Assembly (NCBI GenBank): GCA_030636245.1
Contig: DAOVXI010000048.1
Coordinates: 1-9,817, forward strand
Direction of reading: 5' to 3'
DNA from: Deltaproteobacteria bacterium
GTDB lineage: Bacteria > Desulfobacterota > GWC2-55-46 > DRQE01
Length of the DNA stretch: 9,817 nucleotides
Positions 1 to 4,997 of the stretch are shown piece after piece (position 1 is the stretch's first letter; each line of letters starts with the position of its first letter). Below the pieces are notes generated by a model. It saw only the letters and a program-made list of their open reading frames with translations, was not told where the DNA came from and made no database searches. A program made the position numbers and the translations under genes.

Positions 1-103
1 CAATTAAGTAAAAAGCGACATGCCCACCACCGCCTGCATTAGCAAGCAAAGGGCTGGTCAATAGGATCATGACATATATGAGCGAATGTATTATTATTTT
101 CAT
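1..103 (-). CDS. Secreted protein, N-terminal part only (runs off left edge)
   Basis: Only the first 34 residues are in the window; the reading frame is open to base 1. They form a textbook Sec signal peptide: MK at the start, a hydrophobic core rich in Ile and Leu (IIIHSLIYVMILL), then SPLLANA with an Ala-x-Ala signal peptidase I site, predicted to be cut before GGGGHVAFYLI. The mature protein therefore begins with four glycines and is presumably periplasmic, surface-exposed or secreted. There is no good Shine-Dalgarno sequence before the ATG; instead a short GC-rich hairpin (112-127) lies between it and the stop codon of the upstream HEPN-like gene, 28 bases away. The two genes share a strand and may share a transcript. 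The family cannot be recognised from this fragment. The coding call rests on the signal peptide and the open frame. Confidence 0.6.
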   Translation of the reverse strand, partial: MKIIIHSLIYVMILLTSPLLANAGGGGHVAFYLI

Positions 104-111
104 TATTATCT

Positions 112-127
112 GTGGGCAATGGCCCAC
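112..127 (-). repeat. Short GC hairpin between two minus-strand genes
   Basis: GTGGGC and GCCCAC form a perfect 6-bp stem with a 4-base loop, four bases past the stop codon of the HEPN-like gene and just before the ATG of the secreted-protein gene. No T-run follows on the minus strand, so it is a poor intrinsic terminator. It could instead stabilise an mRNA end or affect initiation of the downstream gene, which lacks a visible ribosome binding site. Confidence 0.4.
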
Positions 128-131
128 CCTA

Positions 132-881
132 CTATAGAGTTTCTGCCATCTTCCCTATTGCATCTAAGCAAACTCCAAATAGGTCTTGCGCCTTATCTAT
201 ATCGTATACAGCTTCGGGGTGTTGCGTTGGATTTCGGTATCCCTCCCGTATCGAATCTAGCGAGTTAAGTGTCGTCTCTGGCAGGCAATTAGTCTTTTTA
301 GCTCTTAACTGTTGAACCATAGAACCCCACATTGGCTCTTTCAGTCTTTTTTGCTTCTTATGTTTATAATAGTAACTTTTCAAAACAGCCTCTGTAGCCC
401 TCAATATGTGAAATGCACTAGCAGTCGCTTCGCCAAAAAGCAAACAACGACAAGATGACGATAAATCATGTTGAGCAACTTCACTCAATTTATCAAACAA
501 ACCATCTTTAAGGAGTTTTTCTGGGTTATTCAATAAGAACTCTGTATTGAATCGCCTACTTGGTATTACATATACTTTTTTTGTTTCTGACTCTGCAAAT
601 ACTATATTCTCTAAAGCTTCGAATTCTTCATTGACATTACGAACAATTTCTTTGCCCAATGAACTGTTTTTTTTCAATGCGGAGATATCATCTTGCATTT
701 TACAGAAATTTTTATTTTTGGTGAAAGCAAGTGACACATCAAAACCACACCGTTCTAAAGCACTCAATAATTGTGATACATTTCCCTCAATACCTTCTTT
801 CAATCTTGTTGAGGTAGCATGTCTCAGTATTCTTAAGTTCAAGCCTATTAGTATGTAACTATAACAGCTCTTTCCAATCAT
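132..881 (-). CDS. HEPN-like protein with Rx4H motif, possible ribonuclease
   Basis: 249 residues with no signal peptide or membrane segment, so cytoplasmic. The C-terminal half is helical and carries R216-N-P-T-Q-H221, which fits the Rx4-6H catalytic motif of HEPN ribonucleases, including the polar residue (Asn) right after Arg. About 55 residues earlier is a segment of the type ASAFHILRATEAVLKSYY (154-171), typical of the first helices of HEPN-type folds. The N-terminal half (about 1-120) has no motif I recognise. The start is well supported: AAGGAG lies five bases before the ATG. Many HEPN proteins act in toxin-antitoxin, abortive-infection or RNA-processing systems, but no nucleotidyltransferase (MNT) or other antitoxin partner is visible beside it; the next gene on the strand encodes a secreted protein. 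The gene is distinctly A+T-rich compared with the lipoprotein and antiporter genes nearby, suggesting acquisition by transfer. Family placement is by motif only. Confidence 0.72.
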   Translation of the reverse strand: MIGKSCYSYILIGLNLRILRHATSTRLKEGIEGNVSQLLSALERCGFDVSLAFTKNKNFCKMQDDISALKKNSSLGKEIVRNVNEEFEALENIVFAESETKKVYVIPSRRFNTEFLLNNPEKLLKDGLFDKLSEVAQHDLSSSCRCLLFGEATASAFHILRATEAVLKSYYYKHKKQKRLKEPMWGSMVQQLRAKKTNCLPETTLNSLDSIREGYRNPTQHPEAVYDIDKAQDLFGVCLDAIGKMAETL

Positions 882-1020
882 TTTGACTCCTTAAAGTTGT
901 GTTAAATATACTTTGAATGTTATTACTTTAAAAATAACCTGTTGTTTTCGCTTTCAGGTAGACTCGTAGGATGAACGTTACCCACTCATCTACTATACCA
1001 TCAGCCCCCTGATTCATAAA
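882..1020. other. Intergenic region upstream of the HEPN-like gene
   Basis: A+T-rich leader of the HEPN-like gene. GTTATT (919-924) and AATAAC (933-938) form an inverted repeat with an 8-base spacer, which could be an operator. Between it and the ribosome binding site on the minus strand is TATATT (907-912), a possible -10 element without a good -35. Bases 960-1020 show no gene or structure that I can support. Confidence 0.3.
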
Positions 1021-1047
1021 ACAAAAAAACGCCCCTAAAAAGGGGCG
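1021..1047 (-). terminator. Intrinsic terminator of the 1083-1556 lipoprotein gene
   Basis: Read on the minus strand, a perfect 7-bp stem (CGCCCCT pairing with AGGGGCG, 1030-1047) with a four-base loop is followed at once by seven Ts (1029-1023). It sits 35 bases after the lipoprotein stop codon and separates that gene from the HEPN-like gene. On the plus strand no T-run follows. Confidence 0.9.
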
Positions 1048-1082
1048 CTTATAAAAAGTCAGGTTATATATAATTAATAGAG

Positions 1083-1556
1083 TTACTTTTGTTGGCGGTC
1101 GGGGGTGTTCCAGATGAAGTTCTTTTTGGCCTTGGCGTAAAGCGCGTTCACGTACTCGTCTTCATTGAAGATATTATACTCGATAACCCCGGTGTCCATA
1201 TAATGGATCTTGACCACGCCTGCGGTCGCCTCAGGGTCGGCCCAGTTCTCCTTATCCGTCTTCTCGTGCAGACGCTCCTTCAACTCGGAGTAGATGCCGT
1301 CGGCTGTGAAGGTACCCATCGCTATCTTACGGCTCGTCGTGCCCTCGCCGTAAAAAAGACGGGCCCTGCCATTGTCCTCGATATGCAGCCTCTGGCCTCC
1401 AACGGGATAATCAATGGTTATGGTCTTGATCTTCGAGATCGATGCTGCCTGCTTGGAGCCGGCAGAGGTTCCTTTGCCTGTGCCTTCTCCGCCGCTGCAT
1501 CCGGCGACGAGGACACTCATCATGAGAACGAATATGGAGCTGATAAGTAAACGCAT
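1083..1556 (-). CDS. Predicted lipoprotein of unknown function
   Basis: 157 residues from the chosen start. Residues 1-19 form a type II signal peptide: Met-Arg, a hydrophobic stretch, and the lipobox V17-A-G-C20, so Cys20 should be lipidated. A flexible Gly/Ser/Thr/Lys-rich linker follows (about 21-38), then a compact domain of about 115 residues with alternating beta-type segments and a Lys/Glu-rich helix (SELKERLHEKTDKE). I do not recognise this domain. A longer frame begins at 1601, but its extra 15 residues precede the signal peptide, have no ribosome binding site, and would place a strong promoter (1564-1592) inside the gene; the ATG at 1556 is therefore preferred. That ATG also lacks a Shine-Dalgarno sequence and lies only seven bases after the -10 box, suggesting leaderless translation. 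The gene is a single transcription unit ending at the terminator at 1021-1047 and is divergent from the antiporter gene. Confidence 0.85.
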   Translation of the reverse strand: MRLLISSIFVLMMSVLVAGCSGGEGTGKGTSAGSKQAASISKIKTITIDYPVGGQRLHIEDNGRARLFYGEGTTSRKIAMGTFTADGIYSELKERLHEKTDKENWADPEATAGVVKIHYMDTGVIEYNIFNEDEYVNALYAKAKKNFIWNTPDRQQK

Positions 1557-1563
1557 AAAAAAG

Positions 1564-1592
1564 ATTTTACTATAAGAATCCTGCGTAGTCAA
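1564..1592 (-). promoter_or_regulatory. Sigma70-type promoter of the lipoprotein gene, leaderless layout
   Basis: On the minus strand TTGACT (1592-1587), a 17-base spacer and TAAAAT (1569-1564) match 5/6 and 5/6 of the consensus -35 and -10 with ideal spacing. Only CTTTTTT separates the -10 box from the ATG, so transcription should begin at or next to the start codon. This fits the lack of any ribosome binding site. Confidence 0.75.
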
Positions 1593-1612
1593 CAGAAGCA
1601 TACAAAAACCGG

Positions 1613-1650
1613 TTGATTCAATTCCTTCAGCGCTGATATTATGTTATACT
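1613..1650 (+). promoter_or_regulatory. Candidate promoter(s) of the antiporter gene
   Basis: Two overlapping possibilities. TTGATT (1613-1618) with an 18-base spacer and TATTAT (1637-1642), the latter preceded by TGA, makes an extended -10. Alternatively TATACT (1645-1650), preceded by TGT, is also an extended -10. Either gives a leader of roughly 30-40 bases before the ATG at 1690. The region is shared back to back with the divergent lipoprotein gene. Confidence 0.5.
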
Positions 1651-1689
1651 CGCTTCGATCTACAACATTGAATAAAACACAGGGATAAT

Positions 1690-2664
1690 ATGACCTTAGC
1701 CATAATCGCAACCATCATAGGACTCGTTCTGCTGCTCTGGAGCGCTGACTGGTTCATAGAGGGCGCGGCCGTCACGGCCCGTCACATCGGCGCTCCTCCG
1801 CTGCTCATCGGGATAGTCATCGTGGGCTTCGGCACGAGTGCACCGGAGATGGTCGTGAGCGCCTTTTCCGCCCATCAGGGCAACCCCGCGCTGGCGCTCG
1901 GGAACGCCTACGGCTCGAACATCGCCAACATCGCCCTGATACTCGGAGTGACTGCACTCGTAAGCCCCATCGCCGTACACTCTCAGGTGCTCCGTAAAGA
2001 GCTCCCCATCCTCTGCGTCGTGACCGCCATCGCCGGCTATCAGATCTACGACGGCCGGCTTACACTCATAGAGGGTATCATTATGCTCTGTATCCTAGCT
2101 GTTCTTATGATGTGGAGCATATGGCAGGGTCTTAAAAAAGATAAGGACAGCTTCGCTACAGATATTGAGCACGAGCTGGTCGAGCATAAGATGACGCAGA
2201 AAAAAGCCATCATCTATCTCGTCGTCGGTGTTATCATGCTTGTCGTAAGCTCAAGGGTGCTTGTATGGGGAGCTGTTGAGATCGCCGTTGGCTTTGGCGT
2301 AAGTGATATGATAATCGGGCTTACAATAATAGCGCTCGGAACTTCCCTGCCCGAGCTTGCCGCCTCGATCTCGGCACTCAGAAAGAACGAACACGACCTT
2401 ATCCTCGGCAACGTCGTGGGCTCGAACCTCTTTAACACCCTTGGGGTAACGGGAATAGCAAGCGTTATACACCCGATGAGTGTGGGCCCGAGCGTCATGG
2501 GACGCGACTTTCTCGTAATGGCCGCCCTGACCCTGTCACTGTTTATCTTGGGCTACGGCTTTAGAGGCCCGGCGCGCATCAACCGTATCGAGGGCTCGAT
2601 ACTATTAACTGTCTACTTAGGCTATATGGGCTGGCTTGCCTACTCTGTCCTGAAGGTGGGATAG
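1690..2664 (+). CDS. Sodium/calcium antiporter, CaCA family (YrbG-like)
   Basis: 324 residues, the usual length for bacterial CaCA exchangers, with about ten hydrophobic membrane segments. These proteins use the sodium (or proton) gradient to export calcium across the inner membrane. The two inverted alpha repeats are clear. Repeat 1 has GFGTSAPEMVVS (46-57) and GNAYGSNIANI (71-81). Repeat 2 has ALGTSLPELAAS (215-226) and GNVVGSNLFN (240-249). The ion-binding glutamates are E53 and E222. A polar, charged cytoplasmic loop (about 149-172) separates the halves. The start has AGGGA four bases upstream. The gene is divergent from a lipoprotein gene and is followed after 26 bases by a methyltransferase on the same strand, with no terminator between. 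All key residues are present, so the protein should be functional. The exact ion preference cannot be read from the sequence. Confidence 0.95.
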   Translation: MTLAIIATIIGLVLLLWSADWFIEGAAVTARHIGAPPLLIGIVIVGFGTSAPEMVVSAFSAHQGNPALALGNAYGSNIANIALILGVTALVSPIAVHSQVLRKELPILCVVTAIAGYQIYDGRLTLIEGIIMLCILAVLMMWSIWQGLKKDKDSFATDIEHELVEHKMTQKKAIIYLVVGVIMLVVSSRVLVWGAVEIAVGFGVSDMIIGLTIIALGTSLPELAASISALRKNEHDLILGNVVGSNLFNTLGVTGIASVIHPMSVGPSVMGRDFLVMAALTLSLFILGYGFRGPARINRIEGSILLTVYLGYMGWLAYSVLKVG

Positions 2665-2690
2665 GAAAAATAAAAATTTTGGAGGATAAT

Positions 2691-3728
2691 ATGTTTAAAA
2701 GAATAATAAAAAGTTTGATAAAGAAGACATTAAATTATATCGCCCCGAATTTTTTAAATTCTATGCGTAAATTAATTCGATTAGAAAGGAACTCTGACTA
2801 TATAAACTGGAACATCAAAGTGCTTGGTCATTACATGGCCGAGCAGATCAAAGCAAAGCAAAACAAGGAAGATCTAAAAACCCCTACTGTTGTTGGTTTA
2901 GCACCAAAGGTGACTACTCAAGAAGACATGGAGAGCAGCTGGCTTAAATATTGGCTCTCGCAGTTACAAAAACCTTATGAGTTTCACCGTAAACAATGGG
3001 AGCTTGCATATACTTGCCAGACATTATATGAAAACAACAAACTCCAGGAAGGCTTATCTGGTATTGGCTTTGGGTGCGGTGAAGAGCCATTGCCCAGCTT
3101 CTTTGCTTCCCATAAGATCAACATAACAGTAACAGACCTGCACCCTGAAAAAGTAAAGGGCACGGGATGGGAAACAACGAAGCAACATACCGCTAGCCTG
3201 GATAAAGTTTTTGTAGAGAAGCTGATAGATAAAGAATTATTTCAAAGGTTCGTTGACTTAAAATATGTTGACATGAATAACATACCTGCTGAGCTGAATG
3301 AACAGTATGACTTCTGCTGGTCCATATGTGCCTTAGAGCATCTTGGAAGCATACAAAATGGTTTGGATTTTATAGTTAATTCAATGAAGGTCTTAAAGCC
3401 CGGTGGAGTAGCGATCCATACGACAGAGTATAACTATACGAATGACCCAAGGACCATTGACAATAACCCTTCTTTTGTTCTATTCAAAAAAGAGCATTTT
3501 GAAAAATTAACTTTAATGTTGAGAGCTGAAGGTTATACTGTTTCAGACTTCGACTTTTCTGTCGGAGACGGATGGTTAGATAAGTATATCGATATGCCAC
3601 CGTATACTTACGATGGTGTTCTTGACTTCGTAAGGTTAAACGGTGATTCCTTGCCGGATACGCATTTAAAGATGATGGTGGCAGGTCTGCCAAGCACCTG
3701 CATCGGTATCATTGTTCGTAAGAATTAA
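2691..3728 (+). CDS. Class I SAM-dependent methyltransferase
   Basis: 345 residues, cytoplasmic, with a Lys/Arg-rich amphipathic N-terminus (MFKRIIKSLIKKTLNYI) that may touch the membrane. The Rossmann-fold methyltransferase core starts near residue 120. It shows motif I GIGFGCGEEPLPSF (124-137), an acidic residue ending the second strand, D149 (VTDLHPEKV), motif II YDFCWSICALEHLGS (206-220) and LKPGG (235-239). This matches Methyltransf_11/25-type enzymes. The substrate is unknown; glycan or lipid methylation is plausible given similar genes in polysaccharide loci, but that is inference. The ATG at 2691 is chosen because GGAGG lies five bases before it; a TTG at 2679 would put the ribosome binding site inside the gene. 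It follows the antiporter by 26 bases and is probably read from the same promoter, yet it is much more A+T-rich, which suggests a later insertion. It converges on the gene ending at 3742 with only 13 bases between. Confidence 0.87.
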   Translation: MFKRIIKSLIKKTLNYIAPNFLNSMRKLIRLERNSDYINWNIKVLGHYMAEQIKAKQNKEDLKTPTVVGLAPKVTTQEDMESSWLKYWLSQLQKPYEFHRKQWELAYTCQTLYENNKLQEGLSGIGFGCGEEPLPSFFASHKINITVTDLHPEKVKGTGWETTKQHTASLDKVFVEKLIDKELFQRFVDLKYVDMNNIPAELNEQYDFCWSICALEHLGSIQNGLDFIVNSMKVLKPGGVAIHTTEYNYTNDPRTIDNNPSFVLFKKEHFEKLTLMLRAEGYTVSDFDFSVGDGWLDKYIDMPPYTYDGVLDFVRLNGDSLPDTHLKMMVAGLPSTCIGIIVRKN

Positions 3729-3741
3729 TATCTCGCCCAAC

Positions 3742-4017
3742 CTACGCGTTAAGTATCTCGGTCGTTATGACGACCTCGGTAACATTGTCGGTATCCATGA
3801 TCTCAAGATGATTAAGTAGAAATGTGAGTAAGTACTTTCTTCTGCCATCAAAGGCGATCATGGGGTCGGGGTCCAGGCCGTTAGCGCTTGCAAAATCCTC
3901 TATGGCCTCGCGCGTAAAGTAACAGATGATATCCGCACCGTCAATATTCACATCAACACGCATGCAGTTCTTTTCCTCATCCCAACTGTGGCTGTCTTCA
4001 AGTTTAATTATCTTCAT
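3742..4017 (-). CDS. Small DUF1488-like protein
   Basis: 91 residues, acidic, with no signal peptide. The layout W12-D near the N-terminus, then VDVNIDGADIICYFTREAIEDF (about 21-42), then a helical stretch FDGRRKYLLTFLLNHLE (56-72) resembles DUF1488, a family of short cytoplasmic proteins without known function. The match is by eye. The start is supported by GAGG eight bases before the ATG. It lies 24 bases after the stop of the surface-adhesin-E-like lipoprotein gene and is probably the second gene of that operon. Its stop codon is 13 bases from that of the convergent methyltransferase gene, with no terminator between, so the transcripts may overlap at their 3' ends. Confidence 0.7.
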   Translation of the reverse strand: MKIIKLEDSHSWDEEKNCMRVDVNIDGADIICYFTREAIEDFASANGLDPDPMIAFDGRRKYLLTFLLNHLEIMDTDNVTEVVITTEILNA

Positions 4018-4041
4018 ATTAAATACCTCGGCAAAGCAAGG

Positions 4042-4422
4042 CTACTTGCAGTGCCGGGTAAACACCTCCTCATTCTCCGGGTCTATCGGCTCCCAGTCAT
4101 AGGGAGGCTCGGTATAGGGCGTATCAAGGCTGAGCTTCTCTCCGTCCTGCGCAACAAGGTCTATATGGATAGGACGCTGCATGTCGTTAGCGCAGTCGAC
4201 CTCAAATAAAGCCGTAACGAGCGCGAACTCCGAAGAGCTATCGGAGGGGAAGGAGTACTTGACCCACATCCTCATCAGGCTATCCGGAAGGTACTTGACG
4301 GTCTCATCTATCGAGAAGGTACTGCCGTCAGGACGCTCTTCCTGTACGGTCCAGGCCCTTTTCGTTGTAGCGCAAGATGTTGCGAAAACAAGTAACAGTA
4401 AAATTAAAGATACTCTCTTCAT
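4042..4422 (-). CDS. Lipoprotein resembling surface-adhesin protein E
   Basis: 126 residues. Residues 1-16 are a lipoprotein signal peptide (MKR, hydrophobic LILLLLVF, lipobox A14-T-S-C17). The mature part has a pattern typical of the surface-adhesin protein E family: a Trp near the start, an S-I-D-E-T element (37-41), RMWVKYSFP (51-59), FEVDC (73-77), a polar turn, and a C-terminal W110-x-x-I-x-P then C125. C77 and C125 are positioned as the two family cysteines that can form a disulfide. In Haemophilus the family name comes from adhesion, but members are widespread in environmental bacteria and the role here is unknown. The start has AGGGG nine bases upstream and a good promoter at 4468-4496. 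It is the first gene of a likely two-gene operon with the DUF1488-like gene. Confidence 0.8.
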   Translation of the reverse strand: MKRVSLILLLLVFATSCATTKRAWTVQEERPDGSTFSIDETVKYLPDSLMRMWVKYSFPSDSSSEFALVTALFEVDCANDMQRPIHIDLVAQDGEKLSLDTPYTEPPYDWEPIDPENEEVFTRHCK

Positions 4423-4467
4423 GAAAAAATACCCCTCTCAAAAAAGTTCATTGGTGTTGGTAACCAT

Positions 4468-4496
4468 ATTATCCACAAATAAGGGGGCCAGGTCAA
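4468..4496 (-). promoter_or_regulatory. Sigma70-type promoter of the adhesin-E-like lipoprotein operon
   Basis: Minus strand: TTGACC (4496-4491), 17-base spacer, GATAAT (4473-4468), each 5/6 to consensus. The predicted transcript starts near 4461, giving a leader of about 40 bases that contains the AGGGG ribosome binding site. Confidence 0.7.
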
Positions 4497-4508
4497 CTTA
4501 AACGTAAT

Positions 4509-4546
4509 AAAATAGCGCGTACCATTTATAAAATGATATGCGCTAT
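4509..4546 (-). terminator. Hairpin with T-rich tail, probable terminator of the small membrane-protein gene
   Basis: Bases 4512-4527 pair with 4531-4546: a 16-position stem with one G-T pair and one mismatch, and a 3-base loop, GC-rich at its base (AGCGC/GCGCT). On the minus strand it is followed by TTTTATT; on the plus strand no T-run follows. It lies 50 bases past the stop of the 42-residue gene and directly before the next promoter at 4496, as expected for a transcript boundary. Confidence 0.6.
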
Positions 4547-4595
4547 ATGAGAATATATAATTATATTCTATAGGGTAATGGCCATTGAAACTGAC

Positions 4596-4724
4596 CTAAT
4601 AATTTGATCCGAGGTTTCTCCTGCCAAACCCATGTTCTTTGCCATCACTCAACTCATGCAAAACTTTTGCATATAGATATAATGTGGCATAAAGACCTAT
4701 TATAAGGAATGTACCTACACTCAC
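4596..4724 (-). CDS. Small single-pass membrane protein, 42 residues
   Basis: A short gene in what would otherwise be an empty intergenic region. It starts with GTG at 4724 and ends with TAG at 4596-4598. Residues 2-22 are a hydrophobic segment (VGTFLIIGLYATLYLYAKVL), and the rest is a short polar, positively charged tail (HELSDGKEHGFGRRN...). This suggests one inner-membrane helix. The translation signal is exceptional: TAGGAGGTGAT, almost the full complement of the 16S rRNA 3' end, ends five bases before the GTG. An extended -10 promoter lies just upstream (4752-4760) and a hairpin with a T-rich tail just downstream (4509-4546), so it appears to be a single-gene unit. An ATG seven bases upstream in another frame is too close to the ribosome binding site and gives only 25 codons. 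I do not recognise the family; it resembles no accessory subunit I know (CydX, KdpF, CcoQ). The signal set makes a real gene likely. Confidence 0.68.
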   Translation of the reverse strand: MSVGTFLIIGLYATLYLYAKVLHELSDGKEHGFGRRNLGSNY

Positions 4725-4751
4725 AGAACATCACCTCCTACCCTCACCTTT

Positions 4752-4760
4752 ATTATATCA
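4752..4760 (-). promoter_or_regulatory. Extended -10 promoter of the small membrane-protein gene
   Basis: Minus strand TGATATAAT: a perfect TATAAT (4757-4752) preceded by TGn, the extended -10 form that can work without a good -35. The bases 17 upstream (ATCCTA) are not a -35 match. The predicted start near 4745 gives a leader of about 20 bases containing the strong ribosome binding site. Confidence 0.55.
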
Positions 4761-4918
4761 ACTCCGCAGAATTTTAGGATTAAAGGTTGATTAAAAGATG
4801 GGTGGTGCAGTTGGACAAGGCTCTTTCCCATCTGAAGGTTTACCTCCGGTGGAATTCATATGTATGCGCTTTATTTGATCTTTATGTGGAAATCACTAAT
4901 TCTAGGGATTGCTAATCA

Positions 4919-4947
4919 TTAAAGTAAATTGGTATATTTTATATAAT
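4919..4947 (+). promoter_or_regulatory. Candidate promoter of the HD-GYP regulator gene
   Basis: TTAAAG (4919-4924), a 17-base spacer and a perfect TATAAT (4942-4947). The -35 is weak (3/6), so an activator could be needed. The predicted leader to the ATG at 4998 is about 45 bases. Confidence 0.45.
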
Positions 4948-4997
4948 CACTCTTTACGTTAACCACGATACGATATCAGCTGAGGACTTGTAGGCTT

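Larger units (their letters stand above)
4725..4997. other. Divergent intergenic region between the small membrane protein and the HD-GYP regulator
   Basis: Holds the outward promoters for both genes. Between them, AGATGGG (4796-4802) and CCCATCT (4827-4833) form a 7-bp stem with a 24-base loop. It lies upstream of both promoters, so its role, if any, is unclear. No riboswitch consensus is recognisable. Two tiny reading frames overlap this area on opposite strands; neither has a ribosome binding site. Confidence 0.4.

Noticed and set aside
1089..1550. Long plus-strand frame opposite the lipoprotein gene
   Set aside because: It is a shadow of the minus-strand gene, which has a signal peptide, promoter and terminator; the plus frame has no such support.
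4796..4833. Stem-loop considered as a riboswitch, for example of the cyclic-di-GMP type, before the HD-GYP gene
   Set aside because: It lies upstream of the likely promoter at 4919-4947, the loop is long and unstructured, and the conserved bases of cyclic-di-GMP aptamers are absent.
4791..4859. Minus-strand 22-codon frame (Pro/Gly/Lys-rich, one Cys) that could suggest a peptide precursor
   Set aside because: No ribosome binding site, no clear promoter, and no modification or export gene nearby; a frame this short is expected by chance.
4798..4878. Plus-strand 26-codon frame starting at ATG 4798
   Set aside because: No ribosome binding site at proper distance and it overlaps the equally short frame on the other strand; no coding signal.
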